From Enterovibrio baiacu (GTDB lineage: Bacteria; Pseudomonadota; Gammaproteobacteria; Enterobacterales; Vibrionaceae), in NCBI RefSeq assembly GCF_004120195.1, contig NZ_SCHN01000031.1:1-42376 (forward strand): DNA of 42,376 nucleotides, given 5' to 3'. The notes beneath the pieces were generated by a model. The model made no database searches. It had not been told where the DNA came from and saw nothing but the letters and a program-made list of their open reading frames with translations. How positions within the stretch are numbered: position 1 is the first letter of the stretch; each line of letters starts with the position of its first letter. The translations under genes were made by a program, and so were the position numbers. Of the stretch, positions 16,604 through 25,553 are shown one piece after another.

Positions 16604-17182
16604 ATGCCGGTTTTGTTGATCTACATTCACGGATTTAACAGCTCACCGCTTTCACTCAAAGCGCAGCAAATGCAGCAATGGTGCGAGATCCACCGTCCCG
16701 ACATAAAGCTGGAAGTTCCAAGGCTGGCTTGCTACCCTGCCGCCGCTGCAGCGCAACTCAATGCATTGGTTGAGCGTTATAAAGGTGACTATCGCATTGG
16801 GTTAGTAGGTAGTTCTTTAGGTGGCTACCTTTCTGCGTGGCTAAATAGCCAATATGGATTCCCTGCTGTTGTGATCAACCCTGCGGTTAAGCCTTACGAA
16901 TTGCTTGCCGATTACTTAGGTCCGCAGAAAAACCCCTATACTGGGGAGCAATACCTGCTGGAAACTCATCATATGGATGAACTGAAAGCATTGGATACTG
17001 AATCCATTACTCATCCCGAGTCAATTTGGCTGTTACAGCAGGAAGGGGACGAAGTGCTTGATTACCGTCAGGCCGTCGCAAAGTACCAGGGATGTAAGCA
17101 AACTGTTGAAGCTGGGGGCGATCATGCCTTTGTAGGCTTCGAAAGATACCCCGCTGAAATCATTCAATTCCTGGGACTGTGA
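16604..17182 (+). CDS. yqiA: Esterase YqiA, alpha/beta hydrolase
   Basis: 192 residues, matching the E. coli esterase YqiA (193 residues). It has the oxyanion region IYIHGFNSSP (7-15), the nucleophile elbow G-S-S-L-G (69-73, Ser71) and a C-terminal histidine in AGGDHAFVGF. Short-chain acyl esters are the likely substrates; the natural one is unknown. It starts 2 bp after the cpdA stop, so translation is probably coupled. Confidence 0.92.
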   Translation: MPVLLIYIHGFNSSPLSLKAQQMQQWCEIHRPDIKLEVPRLACYPAAAAAQLNALVERYKGDYRIGLVGSSLGGYLSAWLNSQYGFPAVVINPAVKPYELLADYLGPQKNPYTGEQYLLETHHMDELKALDTESITHPESIWLLQQEGDEVLDYRQAVAKYQGCKQTVEAGGDHAFVGFERYPAEIIQFLGL

Positions 17183-17278
17183 GTGTTCCTCACAGATTGT
17201 CCTCGTTAGCTGTGTCATTATTTGACAAGGTAACGGGCCATCACAGACCATGTGAAAAATTTAGAAAGCCAATCATTT

Positions 17279-19171
17279 ATGACAGAGCAAGTTTATAACG
17301 CGGGATCCATTGAAGTTCTCAATGGTCTTGAGCCGGTTCGTCGTCGTCCCGGCATGTATACAGATACGACCCGTCCAAACCATCTTGGTCAGGAAGTCAT
17401 CGATAACAGTGTCGACGAAGCGTTGGCAGGACATGCACGCAAAGTAGAAGTCATCCTTCATGCGGATCAATCCCTTGAAGTCATTGATGACGGCCGTGGT
17501 ATGCCCGTCGATATTCACCCTGAAGAAGGGGTGTCAGGTGTCGAACTGATTCTCTGTAAACTGCACGCGGGTGGTAAGTTCTCCAACAATAACTACCAAT
17601 TCAGTGGCGGTTTGCACGGTGTGGGTATTTCGGTAGTGAATGCGCTATCGAACCGCGTCGAAGTCTCTGTCAAACGCGATGGTCAAGTGTATGAAATTGC
17701 ATTTGAGCATGGTGATAAAGTACAAGAATTGACGGTGACAGGCACTTGCGGGCGTCGTGCAAAAGGCACGCGCGTGCACTTCTGGCCTGACGCTAAGTAC
17801 TTTGATTCTCCAAAATTCTCCGTTTCTCGCCTGAAAAACAACCTGAAAGCCAAAGCGGTACTTTGCCCTGGCCTTGAGATTGTTTTTACCGATAAAAACA
17901 CCAATGAAACCATTAAATGGTGTTACGAAAGTGGCCTGAAAGACTACTTGGCGGAAGGCGTTAAAGGGTATGAACTCTTGCCAGCAGAACCGTTTGTTGG
18001 CGAGTTCAACGCGCCACATGAAGCGGCTGATTGGGCGATTATCTGGTTACCTGAAGGTGGTGAGCTCATCACTGAAAGTTACGTTAACCTGATCCCGACG
18101 GCCCAAGGCGGTACACACGTTAACGGTTTGCGCCAAGGCTTGCTGGATGCCATGCGTGAATTCTGTGAATTCCGCAACTTGCTACCACGTGGTGTGAAGC
18201 TGACGGCTGATGATATCTGGGACCGTTGTGCCTACGTCTTGTCAGTGAAGATGCAAGATCCTCAATTCGCCGGTCAAACCAAAGAGCGTTTGTCCTCACG
18301 CCAATGTGCAGCCTTTGTCTCTGGCGTAGTGAAAGACTCCTTCAGCTTGTGGCTCAATGAGCGTCCACAACTGGCAGAACAACTGGCAGAAGTGTGTATC
18401 GCCAATGCACACAAGCGTATGCGTGCTGCCAAGAAGGTGGTGCGTAAGAAAGTGGCCTCTGGCCCTGCACTGCCAGGTAAGCTGACAGACTGTTCCATGC
18501 AAGATTTAGCGCGCACTGAACTGTTCTTGGTCGAGGGTGACTCGGCAGGCGGTTCTGCGAAACAGGCGCGCGATCGTGAATTCCAAGCCATCATGCCGCT
18601 GCGCGGTAAGATCCTTAACACGTGGGAAGTGTCTGCTGACCAAGTCTTGGCGTCTCAGGAAGTGCACGATATTTCTGTTGCATTGGGTATCGACCCTGAC
18701 AGCGAAGATCTTTCAGGTTTGCGATACGGGAAAATCTGTATCCTCGCCGATGCGGACTCGGACGGCCTTCACATCGCTACATTACTGTGTGCGCTGTTTG
18801 TTAAACACTTCCGCGCATTGGTAAGAGCGGGTCACGTTTATGTGGCAATGCCGCCTTTGTACCGTATCGACTGCGGTAAAGAAGTGTTCTATGCACTCGA
18901 TGATGCAGAGAAAGCCGGTATTTTGGAAAGCCTTAGCCAAAAACGCGCCAAAATTGACGTTCAGCGATTCAAAGGTCTGGGTGAAATGAACCCGCTTCAG
19001 CTGCGCGAAACCACCATGGACCCTAACACGCGCCGTCTGGTACAGCTCACCATTGATGATAATGAAGAGACTGACCGCATGATGGACATGTTACTGGGTA
19101 AGAAGCGCGCTGAAGATCGTCGCCATTGGCTACAAGATAAAGGCGACATGGCTGAGTTAGCAGAAATTTAA
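17279..19171 (+). CDS. parE: DNA topoisomerase IV subunit B
   Basis: 630 residues, exactly the length of E. coli ParE. This is the ATPase subunit of the decatenating type II topoisomerase. It has the GHKL ATP site (EVIDNSVDEALAGH, N43, and VIDDGRGMP), GGLHGVGISVVNALS, and the TOPRIM motifs VEGDSAGGSAKQARD near 417-431 and ADADSDG near 492. I start it at the ATG 17279 (MTEQVYNAGSIEVL). An in-frame GTG at 17252 adds nine residues not seen in the family. The Shine-Dalgarno is weak. It sits 26 bp before parC, so both subunits are made from one transcript. Confidence 0.97.
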   Translation: MTEQVYNAGSIEVLNGLEPVRRRPGMYTDTTRPNHLGQEVIDNSVDEALAGHARKVEVILHADQSLEVIDDGRGMPVDIHPEEGVSGVELILCKLHAGGKFSNNNYQFSGGLHGVGISVVNALSNRVEVSVKRDGQVYEIAFEHGDKVQELTVTGTCGRRAKGTRVHFWPDAKYFDSPKFSVSRLKNNLKAKAVLCPGLEIVFTDKNTNETIKWCYESGLKDYLAEGVKGYELLPAEPFVGEFNAPHEAADWAIIWLPEGGELITESYVNLIPTAQGGTHVNGLRQGLLDAMREFCEFRNLLPRGVKLTADDIWDRCAYVLSVKMQDPQFAGQTKERLSSRQCAAFVSGVVKDSFSLWLNERPQLAEQLAEVCIANAHKRMRAAKKVVRKKVASGPALPGKLTDCSMQDLARTELFLVEGDSAGGSAKQARDREFQAIMPLRGKILNTWEVSADQVLASQEVHDISVALGIDPDSEDLSGLRYGKICILADADSDGLHIATLLCALFVKHFRALVRAGHVYVAMPPLYRIDCGKEVFYALDDAEKAGILESLSQKRAKIDVQRFKGLGEMNPLQLRETTMDPNTRRLVQLTIDDNEETDRMMDMLLGKKRAEDRRHWLQDKGDMAELAEI

Positions 19172-19197
19172 CTGGATTTTAGGGTCGGACGTTTTCA

Positions 19198-21483
19198 ATG
19201 ACTGATATTACTTATGACGGTGTCGAGCAACTTCCACTGAGGAAGTTTACCGAGGATGCATACCTCAACTACTCGATGTACGTCATCATGGACCGTGCTT
19301 TGCCATTTATTGGCGACGGTCTTAAGCCAGTTCAGCGTCGCATCATTTATGCGATGTCAGAGCTGGGCTTGTCGGCAACGGCAAAATACAAGAAATCTGC
19401 CCGTACTGTGGGTGACGTGCTCGGTAAGTATCACCCACACGGTGACTCTGCGTGTTACGAAGCCATGGTATTGATGGCGCAGCCATTCTCTTACCGCTAC
19501 CCATTGGTGGATGGTCAAGGTAACTGGGGTGCGCCGGATGATCCGAAATCATTCGCTGCGATGCGTTATACCGAATCGCGCCTTTCTCGCTTCTCTGAAG
19601 TGCTCTTGGGTGAAATTAGCCAAGGCACAGTAGATTGGCAGCCGAACTTTGACGGCACCATGAAAGAGCCGAAAACCATGCCTGCGCGTCTGCCACACAT
19701 TCTGTTGAATGGCGTGACAGGTATTGCTGTTGGTATGGCGACGGACATTCCACCGCATAACGTGCGTGAAATTGCGAATGCGGTCATCGCGCTCATCGAC
19801 ACTCCCAAGCTGGATCTAGAGGGGGTGCTGGAATACGTCAAAGGCCCAGACTACCCGACGGAAGCCGAAATCATTACCCCGCAAGTGGAGCTTAAAAAGC
19901 TGTACCGCAGCGGTAAAGGCTCTGTTCGCATGCGTGCTTGCTGGCACAAAGAGAACGGCGACATCGTGATCACGGCGCTACCTCATCAAGTGTCTGGTGC
20001 GAAATTGCTTGAGCAAATCGCTAACCAAATGCGCGCGAAGAAACTGCCGATGGTAGAAGATCTTCGTGATGAATCCGATCATGAAAACCCGACGCGTATC
20101 GTGATCGTGCCGCGCTCTAACCGTGTTGACTGTGATCAGCTGATGAATCACCTGTTCGCGTCTACGGATCTAGAACGTAGTTACCGTGCAAACTTGAACA
20201 TGATTGGCCTTGATGGTCGTCCTCAAGTGAAAGGCCTCGTTCAAATCCTGTCTGAATGGATTGAATTCCGCCGTGCGACAGTGCGCCGTCGTTTGCAGTA
20301 CCGCTTAGACAAAGTACTGGCACGCTTGCACATCCTTGATGGTTTGTTGGCAGCTTACCTCAACATCGATGAAGTGATTGAAATCATCCGTACGGAAGAC
20401 AATCCGAAAGCGGAATTGATGCAGCGCTTCGAGTTGAGCGAGCGTCAAGCTGAAGCGATCCTTGAAATTAAACTCCGCCAGTTAGCCAAACTGGAAGAGA
20501 TCAAGATCCGTGGTGAGCAAGACGAGTTGAACAAAGAGCGCGAGCAGTTGGAAAAACTGTTGGGCTCAGATCGTCGCCTCAACACGTTATTGAAGAAAGA
20601 AATCGCTGCCGATGCTGAAAAGTATGGCGATGATCGCCGCTCTCCATTGGTTGAGCGCGAAGAAGCAAAAGCAATGACGGAACGCGACTTGATCCCAAGC
20701 GAGCCGATCACTGTTGTGCTGTCTGACAAAGGTTGGATCCGTCATGCGAAAGGCCATGATGTTGACCCAACGACCTTGAGCTACAAATCCGGTGATGGGT
20801 ATCTCGCTGCTGCGCGCGGCAAGAGTAACCAGCCCGCGGTGTTCGTGGGAACGGACGGGCGAAGCTATGCGCTTGAGTCGCACAGCTTGCCATCGGCGCG
20901 AAGCCAAGGTGAGCCAATTACGGGTCGCTTGAACATTACTGCAGGGACGACGATTCGCCATGTATTGATGGGCGATAATGACAACCTGATGCTAATGGCG
21001 TCGGATGCGGGCTACGGTTTCGTGTGTAAGCATGATGACCTGCTGTCGAAAAACCGCAGTGGTAAAGCGCTACTGAGTTTGCCGCAAGCTGCAGAAGTGA
21101 TGCCACCACAAAAAGTGTCTGACATTGAAAACGATGACATTGTGGCGATCACCAACGAAGGTCGTATGTTGGTCTTCCCGGTGAAAGAGCTACCGCAGCT
21201 GGGTAAAGGTAAAGGGAATAAGATCATCAATATTCCTGCAGCCCGAGCGAAAGCGCGTGAAGAATTACTCGCGCAATTGTTTGTTGTTCCTCAAGGTTCA
21301 ACGGTCACACTGCATGCGGGTAAGCGTAAGTTGTCTCTGAAACCGACAGATATGGATAATTTCCGTGGTGAACGAGGCCGTCGAGGCTCTATGCTGCCGC
21401 GAGGTTTGCAGCGTGTCACGGCGATAGAAATCGCCGCGCCAGGTTCGGCACCAAGTGATGAGACCGATTCACCAGACGCATAA
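19198..21483 (+). CDS. parC: DNA topoisomerase IV subunit A
   Basis: 761 residues (E. coli 752): the DNA-cleaving subunit. The catalytic tyrosine is Y124 in [11 protein letters not shown]. The quinolone-resistance region reads [12 protein letters not shown] with S84 and E88, the positions equal to E. coli S80 and E84; both hold the sensitive residue. The C-terminal domain (about 500-740) has the beta-pinwheel repeats that wrap DNA. It ends with a double stop TAATAA and a strong terminator 5 bp later. Confidence 0.97.
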   Translation: MTDITYDGVEQLPLRKFTEDAYLNYSMYVIMDRALPFIGDGLKPVQRRIIYAMSELGLSATAKYKKSARTVGDVLGKYHPHGDSACYEAMVLMAQPFSYRYPLVDGQGNWGAPDDPKSFAAMRYTESRLSRFSEVLLGEISQGTVDWQPNFDGTMKEPKTMPARLPHILLNGVTGIAVGMATDIPPHNVREIANAVIALIDTPKLDLEGVLEYVKGPDYPTEAEIITPQVELKKLYRSGKGSVRMRACWHKENGDIVITALPHQVSGAKLLEQIANQMRAKKLPMVEDLRDESDHENPTRIVIVPRSNRVDCDQLMNHLFASTDLERSYRANLNMIGLDGRPQVKGLVQILSEWIEFRRATVRRRLQYRLDKVLARLHILDGLLAAYLNIDEVIEIIRTEDNPKAELMQRFELSERQAEAILEIKLRQLAKLEEIKIRGEQDELNKEREQLEKLLGSDRRLNTLLKKEIAADAEKYGDDRRSPLVEREEAKAMTERDLIPSEPITVVLSDKGWIRHAKGHDVDPTTLSYKSGDGYLAAARGKSNQPAVFVGTDGRSYALESHSLPSARSQGEPITGRLNITAGTTIRHVLMGDNDNLMLMASDAGYGFVCKHDDLLSKNRSGKALLSLPQAAEVMPPQKVSDIENDDIVAITNEGRMLVFPVKELPQLGKGKGNKIINIPAARAKAREELLAQLFVVPQGSTVTLHAGKRKLSLKPTDMDNFRGERGRRGSMLPRGLQRVTAIEIAAPGSAPSDETDSPDA

Positions 21484-21488
21484 TAAGG

Positions 21489-21515
21489 AAGCCCTCCACC
21501 TGGAGGGCTTTTTTT
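21489..21515 (+). terminator. Rho-independent terminator of the parE-parC transcript
   Basis: AAGCCCTCCA and TGGAGGGCTT form a 10-bp stem with a tight loop, followed by TTTTT directly after the parC stop. Confidence 0.92.
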
Positions 21516-21585
21516 CATTGGTTAAATGTTAGCTAGACAGGTGAATTTTGCTGCTGGATACGTATACTACTCAGAGTTTAATTTA

Positions 21586-21608
21586 AGCGTACACGTGTAC
21601 GCTATAAT
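21586..21608 (+). promoter_or_regulatory. plsC promoter -10 with overlapping FabR-like operator palindrome
   Basis: AGCGTACACGTGTACGCT (21586-21603) is an 18-bp perfect palindrome. Its last base begins a consensus TATAAT (21603-21608). The palindrome fills the spacer of the promoter, and the -35 around 21580 is poor. As I recall the E. coli fabA and fabB operators bound by FabR, they have the form AGCGTACA-N2-TGTACGCT with small deviations, so this is a near-ideal FabR site. Its place would let FabR repress plsC when unsaturated acyl chains are plentiful. The operator identity is inferred from remembered consensus. Confidence 0.75.
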
Positions 21609-21666
21609 TCGCCGACACTTCCTCTCTTCTTTCAGTTTGGCGATGTATTGGTTTTAGGAGAAAAGA

Positions 21667-22395
21667 ATGTATTTCATACTGCGACTTCTGGCTGTCGCGT
21701 TATTTGCGATTGTCATGCTCATCTTTGGTTGTGGTTACTGCCTCCTAAGTCCTAGAAACCCAAGAAACGTCTATACCGTTGGCCGCTGGTTCGGCAAAAT
21801 GTCGTCGATTTTTGGTATTAAACTCGAGCTGCGCCAATCTGAAGCCTCTAAAACTGCGGGTACCTGTGTGTACATTGCTAACCACCAGAGCAACTGGGAT
21901 TTGATCACCGTATCGAATGCGGTTCGTCCTGGCGCTGTCACCGTGGGTAAAAAGAGCCTAGCGTACATCCCTATCTTCGGGACCTTGTACTGGCTAACGG
22001 GTAACATCCTGATTGACCGTAACAACCGCAGCAAAGCGATGGGAACCATCGGTCAGGTTATCGATAAAATTAAAGAGCGCGATGTGTCAGTGTGGCTGTT
22101 CCCTGAAGGCACGCGTTCACGCGGTCGCGGTTTATTGCCATTTAAAACCGGTGCATTCCACGCCGCGATTGGTGCAGGCGTACCGATTGTGCCTATCGTG
22201 TGTAGTTCAACGAGCCATTTGAAAGCATCCCGCGGCAACAACGGTCATATCATTGTGGAAGTGATGGATCCGATTTCAATCGAAGGCTACAACAAAGATA
22301 ACGTGCGTGAGCTTTCGAAGCATTGCCATGAGGTAATGTCTGCTAAATTGGCAGAATTGGACGCCGAAGTGGCTGAGCGAAACAAAAAATCTTGA
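21667..22395 (+). CDS. plsC: 1-acyl-sn-glycerol-3-phosphate acyltransferase
   Basis: 242 residues (E. coli PlsC 245). It adds the second acyl chain to make phosphatidic acid at the inner membrane. It has an N-terminal membrane helix (about 4-25), the catalytic H-x4-D motif NHQSNWD (H73, D78) and the substrate motif FPEGTRSRG (145-153). ATG with AGGAG ideally placed. It has its own promoter with a FabR-like operator, and a terminator follows the gene, so it is a single-gene unit although parC lies just upstream, as in enterobacteria. Confidence 0.95.
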   Translation: MYFILRLLAVALFAIVMLIFGCGYCLLSPRNPRNVYTVGRWFGKMSSIFGIKLELRQSEASKTAGTCVYIANHQSNWDLITVSNAVRPGAVTVGKKSLAYIPIFGTLYWLTGNILIDRNNRSKAMGTIGQVIDKIKERDVSVWLFPEGTRSRGRGLLPFKTGAFHAAIGAGVPIVPIVCSSTSHLKASRGNNGHIIVEVMDPISIEGYNKDNVRELSKHCHEVMSAKLAELDAEVAERNKKS

Positions 22396-22454
22396 GGTGA
22401 ACGCGAGTAGCGAAGTGCTATCTTGCGTAATAAACTGAAAGGATTGAACGAATG

Positions 22455-22481
22455 AAAGGATACGCATTGCGTATCCTTTTT
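22455..22481 (+). terminator. Rho-independent terminator of plsC
   Basis: AAAGGATACGC and GCGTATCCTTT form an 11-bp stem with an ATT loop and trailing T. It separates plsC from idi, whose promoter must lie in the remaining 42 bp or overlap the hairpin, unless read-through feeds it. Confidence 0.88.
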
Positions 22482-22523
22482 GTATTTTCTGGTTGTAAAC
22501 GCAAGTAAAGAAGTAAAGCGAAT

Positions 22524-23060
22524 ATGCTGAAAAATCAGGTTGTTCTGGTCACTGAATGTGGTCAGCAAACAGGTCTTGCTGACAAAATGGCGGCGCATGA
22601 ACAAGGATTACTCCATCTCGCGTTCTCTGTGATGATCTATCGTGAGACCACCAAGGGGCGCGAGTATTTGCTTCAGCAGCGTGCACAGAGCAAATACCAC
22701 AGTGGTGGCCTTTGGACGAATACCTGCTGTTCACACCCAATGCAGGGCGAAAGCTTTGAGAAGGCTGCAACACGTCGATTGAACGAAGAGCTGGGTATCG
22801 TTGCGCCCTTAGCGTTCGAGATGGGCGTGTCTTTTTGTTATCGCGCAGAGCTTGATAACAATCTGACCGAACACGAACTTGATCAGATCATTTTATGCAA
22901 AGTGGATGAGGTGGAGTTGGTGCCTAACCCGGATGAGATCATGGATTGGCGCTGGTGGCCTCAGCAAGAAATGAGTGCGGCAATGGCGCAATCACCGGAG
23001 CAATTTACGGCTTGGTTTGAGCAAGTGGTGGGGCATGTCGAAGGCCAATTAGCGGCGTGA
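22524..23060 (+). CDS. idi: Isopentenyl-diphosphate delta-isomerase, type I
   Basis: 178 residues (E. coli Idi 182). It interconverts IPP and DMAPP for isoprenoid synthesis. It is a Nudix-fold enzyme with the catalytic cysteine in TNTCCSHP (C69) and the catalytic glutamate in LTEHELDQ (E116). RRLNEELGI forms the Nudix helix, and the metal-binding histidines are in place. The ATG at 22524 has no strong Shine-Dalgarno. In bacteria using the MEP route this enzyme is helpful but not essential. The neighbours are not isoprenoid genes. Confidence 0.93.
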   Translation: MLKNQVVLVTECGQQTGLADKMAAHEQGLLHLAFSVMIYRETTKGREYLLQQRAQSKYHSGGLWTNTCCSHPMQGESFEKAATRRLNEELGIVAPLAFEMGVSFCYRAELDNNLTEHELDQIILCKVDEVELVPNPDEIMDWRWWPQQEMSAAMAQSPEQFTAWFEQVVGHVEGQLAA

Positions 23061-23073
23061 GCAATGCGATGGC

Positions 23074-23100
23074 AAAAAAGCGGCCATGACCGCTTTTTTT
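23074..23100. terminator. Bidirectional terminator between idi and ridA
   Basis: GCGG and CCGC with flanking A6 and T7 extend to a 10-bp stem with a 6-nt loop. The genes are convergent. Confidence 0.88.
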
Positions 23101-23126
23101 GATCGTGCTATGTGCTCAGTTCGCGC

Positions 23127-23516
23127 TTATTTGCGGACTGCGATAGCTTCGATTTCAATGCCCACATCTTTAGGAAGACGCGCAACTTCTACGCAAGAGC
23201 GTGCTGGGTAGTGAGCAACGCCATTTTCGTCGAAAAACTTACCGTACACTTCGTTAACGGTGCCGAAATCGTTCAGATCTTTAACGAATACGGTCATTTT
23301 TACGATGTCGCTAACGGTGAGGCCTGAAGACTCAACCACTGCTTTTACGTTCTCAAGAGACTGACGTGCCTGTACTGCGATGTCAGCAGATACTTCACCC
23401 GTTACTGGGTTTACTGGAATTTGACCCGAAGTCAGTACCATGTTGCCAAGGTCTACACCTTGTACGTATGGACCAATCGCGGCAGGAGCATGTTCAGTGT
23501 GAAGTACTTTAGTCAT
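23127..23516 (-). CDS. ridA: 2-iminobutanoate/2-iminopropanoate deaminase
   Basis: 129 residues, the standard RidA length. It hydrolyses reactive enamine/imine products of threonine and serine dehydratases and so protects PLP enzymes. The key arginine is R106 in YPARSCVEVARLPKD, and E121 in VGIEIEAIAV completes the site. It starts with ATG after AAGGAAAGG. It keeps the pyrB-pyrI-ridA order known from E. coli, but a strong hairpin separates it from pyrI, so it probably has its own promoter or depends on read-through. Confidence 0.95.
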   Translation of the reverse strand: MTKVLHTEHAPAAIGPYVQGVDLGNMVLTSGQIPVNPVTGEVSADIAVQARQSLENVKAVVESSGLTVSDIVKMTVFVKDLNDFGTVNEVYGKFFDENGVAHYPARSCVEVARLPKDVGIEIEAIAVRK

Positions 23517-23644
23517 TACCTTTCCTTAATTTATACATAGCGGAAATTGAGCTGGCACTTAGTCTGCATCTTGCTTGCGTGCAGGTAAAGCCCGCGTGTT
23601 CACAAATTTAGGTTGTGCGCGCCGTTTTGCGTGCCTCAGTGACA

Positions 23645-23680
23645 AGAAAAAAGCCGACGTAATTTGTCGGCTCTTTTTTT
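23645..23680. terminator. Terminator downstream of pyrBI
   Basis: AGCCGAC and GTCGGCT form a 7-bp stem with a 7-nt loop. A-rich sequence on the left and T7 on the right let it work on both strands; on the minus strand it follows pyrI by 18 bp. Confidence 0.88.
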
Positions 23681-23698
23681 GTGCGTAAACGCAGCGTA

Positions 23699-24166
23699 TT
23701 AGTTGCTTTCAGTCATGATTTCACGCGAGAACACTTTCTCGCAGTACTTACATTTCAAATTTAAATCGTCTGCTTTTTTCACCACGTTGAAGCTACTTTC
23801 AACGGCTTTTTCGTCATGCGTAATGCAGTTGGTATTCGGGCAACGGAACACACCAAGAATCACATCTGGCAAGGTGAGCGGCAGCTTCGCGACCACTTCA
23901 TAGTTTTCAATTTGGTTCACGGTGGCTTGCGGTGCATAAAGCGCAAGTTGCTTCGCTTGTTCTTCGCTGATGAAGATGTTTTCTATCTTGATAAGGTCTT
24001 TTGCGCCCACGGCGGATGAAGGAAGGTTCAAACCCACCGTTACGCGCTCGTTGGTCTTGTGCAATTTGAACAGCTTCATGACCTTAAAGCCGACATGTGC
24101 AGGAATGTGGTCGATGACGGTGCCGTTCTTGATGGCTTCAACCTGCAGTTTGTACTCTTTACCCAT
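23699..24166 (-). CDS. pyrI: Aspartate carbamoyltransferase regulatory chain
   Basis: 155 residues; binds CTP and ATP and confers allostery on PyrB. The N-terminal allosteric domain includes [20 protein letters not shown]. The C-terminal zinc domain has four cysteines C109, C114, C139 and C142 (CPNTNC, CKYC), spaced as in E. coli. I take the ATG at 24166, 8 bp after GGAG. An in-frame GTG three codons earlier would overlap the ribosome site. It lies 16 bp after pyrB and is translated from the same mRNA. Confidence 0.96.
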   Translation of the reverse strand: MGKEYKLQVEAIKNGTVIDHIPAHVGFKVMKLFKLHKTNERVTVGLNLPSSAVGAKDLIKIENIFISEEQAKQLALYAPQATVNQIENYEVVAKLPLTLPDVILGVFRCPNTNCITHDEKAVESSFNVVKKADDLNLKCKYCEKVFSREIMTESN

Positions 24167-24182
24167 TTTGCTCACTCCTGCC

Positions 24183-25112
24183 TTATAGTTCTTCGTTAAT
24201 CACAAGTGCCAGCAATGCTTGGCGCGCATATACCCCGTTTTCAGCCTGCTGGAAATAGTAGGCGTACGGTGTTTTATCAACAGCGACGGTGATTTCATCA
24301 ACACGTGGCAGTGGGTGAAGCACTTTCAGGTTGTCGCGTGCTTTTTCAAGCTCTGGTGTATCGAGAATAAAGGCGGCTTTGATGTGCGCGTATTCTGATT
24401 CGTCGAAACGCTCTTTCTGAACGCGCGTCATATAGAGGATATCAAGCTCTGGAACCACTTCTTCGATGGTTGCGTGCAAGCTGTATTCAATGCCTGCAGC
24501 TTCAAGCTCTTCCAAGATGTAGTCTGGCATTGCTAATGCTTCAGGGGCGATAAAGTAGAAGCGGTTGTTGTTGAACTTAGAAAGCGCCTGCGTGAGAGAG
24601 TGCACGGTGCGACCGTATTTCAAATCTCCGACCATCGCGATGTTCAGGTTATCCAAGCGGCCTTGCGTCTCGTGAATGCTGAACAAATCCAACAGCGTTT
24701 GAGAAGGGTGCTGGTTTGCACCGTCGCCGCCGTTAATGACGGGAACGCCTTTAGAAAACTCAGACGCTAAGCGTGCTGCGCCTTCCTTAGGATGGCGCAT
24801 TACGAATGCATCAACGTATGAAGAGATGACTTGCACTGTGTCTGAGAGCGTTTCGCCTTTTTTGCCTGAAGAGGTGTTACCGCCGTCAGGGAAGCCAATC
24901 ACGGTGCCACCCAGGCGTTGAACTGCAGTTTCAAACGAGAGGCGTGTGCGGGTTGAGGCTTCAAAGAAGCAGCTTGCGACCACTTTATTTTTCAGCAGTG
25001 TAGGGTTTGGCTCTGCCTTCAACGTCCCCGCCGTTTCGACGATAAGTTCCAATTCTTCGCGGGACAACTCCGGGATGGAGATAATGTGTTTATTGTACAG
25101 CGAGGTCGCCAT
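24183..25112 (-). CDS. pyrB: Aspartate carbamoyltransferase catalytic chain
   Basis: 309 residues (E. coli 310 to 311). First committed step of pyrimidine synthesis, from carbamoyl phosphate and aspartate. It has the carbamoyl-phosphate motif [10 protein letters not shown] (S53-T-R-T), the mobile-loop lysine in [24 protein letters not shown], and HPLPRVDE near the C terminus. It starts with ATG after AGGGAAGAG. It is preceded by the pyrL leader and attenuator and followed by pyrI, so the whole UTP-controlled operon is present. Confidence 0.97.
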   Translation of the reverse strand: MATSLYNKHIISIPELSREELELIVETAGTLKAEPNPTLLKNKVVASCFFEASTRTRLSFETAVQRLGGTVIGFPDGGNTSSGKKGETLSDTVQVISSYVDAFVMRHPKEGAARLASEFSKGVPVINGGDGANQHPSQTLLDLFSIHETQGRLDNLNIAMVGDLKYGRTVHSLTQALSKFNNNRFYFIAPEALAMPDYILEELEAAGIEYSLHATIEEVVPELDILYMTRVQKERFDESEYAHIKAAFILDTPELEKARDNLKVLHPLPRVDEITVAVDKTPYAYYFQQAENGVYARQALLALVINEEL

Positions 25113-25134
25113 GTCTTCTCTTCCCTCTATGGAT

Positions 25135-25160
25135 GCTAACTAAGGTTGCTAACTAAGGTT
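25135..25160. repeat. 13-bp tandem duplication in the pyrB leader
   Basis: GCTAACTAAGGTT occurs twice back to back, between the attenuator and the pyrB ribosome site, followed by a partial third start (TGCTAA). It lies in the untranslated segment of the mRNA after attenuation, so its effect on expression, if any, would be on spacing. Confidence 0.9.
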
Positions 25161-25175
25161 TGCTAAATTTTGGCT

Positions 25176-25206
25176 AAAAAAAAGCCTCCCGATCAGGAGG
25201 CTTTTT
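25176..25206 (-). terminator. pyrBI attenuator (intrinsic terminator before pyrB)
   Basis: Read on the minus strand, GCCTCC and GGAGGC form the stem around a 6-nt loop, followed by eight U, 63 bp upstream of pyrB. The pyrL reading frame stops inside the loop. This is the arrangement by which a closely following ribosome prevents termination when UTP is scarce. Confidence 0.92.
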
Positions 25207-25291
25207 CTAAAAATACGGGAAAAACAAAATAGGATACCGATGCCATGTAATGGCAGGTTTTAGCGGTGTTCTTTTGTGCTAAATGTGGCAT
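25193..25291 (-). CDS. pyrL: pyrBI operon leader peptide
   Basis: A 32-codon frame (start MPHLAQKNTAK, end VFPVFLEKAS) opens with ATG at 25291 and stops with TGA at 25193, inside the loop of the attenuator hairpin. Its last third is encoded by U-rich mRNA (Tyr-Phe-Val-Phe, then Val-Phe-Leu), which would make RNA polymerase pause when UTP is low. In E. coli PyrL works the same way, though it is 44 residues and differs in sequence. The Shine-Dalgarno is weak. A second ATG 10 bp upstream in another frame gives only 13 codons and stops well before the U-rich segment. Confidence 0.85.
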   Translation of the reverse strand: MPHLAQKNTAKTCHYMASVSYFVFPVFLEKAS

Positions 25292-25322
25292 TCCGATTCA
25301 TTTTTTCGACAAATTGCGGAGA

Positions 25323-25350
25323 ATTATACGCCCATTTTCGGTCGGCGCAA
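25323..25350 (-). promoter_or_regulatory. pyrBI promoter
   Basis: On the minus strand TTGCGC (25345-25350), a 16-bp spacer and a perfect TATAAT (25323-25328) lie about 30 bp before the pyrL start. Confidence 0.82.
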
Positions 25351-25464
25351 GGGGTGGAAAGCGTGCGAAGAAGGGGAGGCGTATTGTTTTTTTTAAGCCT
25401 TCTTTATCGGCGTTGCCTGAGCGAGCACGGAGAATAATTGATGTAACGACAGCGTGTTAGACAC

Positions 25465-25490
25465 AAAAAAGCACGCAGAGAATGCGTGCT
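25465..25490 (-). terminator. Rho-independent terminator of argF
   Basis: AGCACGC and GCGTGCT form the stem with a 7-nt loop, followed on the minus strand by six U. It lies 50 bp past the argF stop. Confidence 0.88.
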
Positions 25491-25520
25491 TGGTTTATAT
25501 CAAAGCGGACTGAACGCTTT

Positions 25521-25553
25521 GCTACCGAGCGCTATTGGATTAGCTACCGAGCG
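25521..25553. repeat. 11-bp direct repeat across the argF stop codon
   Basis: GCTACCGAGCG occurs at 25521-25531 and again at 25543-25553. The second copy encodes the last residues of ArgF (Leu-Gly-Ser); the first lies just past the stop. The 22-bp period suggests a small local duplication. Confidence 0.8.

Noticed and set aside
17222-17250. parE promoter with TTGACA
   Set aside because: The -35 hexamer is perfect, but no acceptable -10 lies 16 to 18 bp downstream.
25299-25301. ATG at 25301 as the start of the pyrBI leader peptide
   Set aside because: That frame codes 13 residues and stops before the U-rich pause and hairpin, so it cannot couple translation to attenuation.
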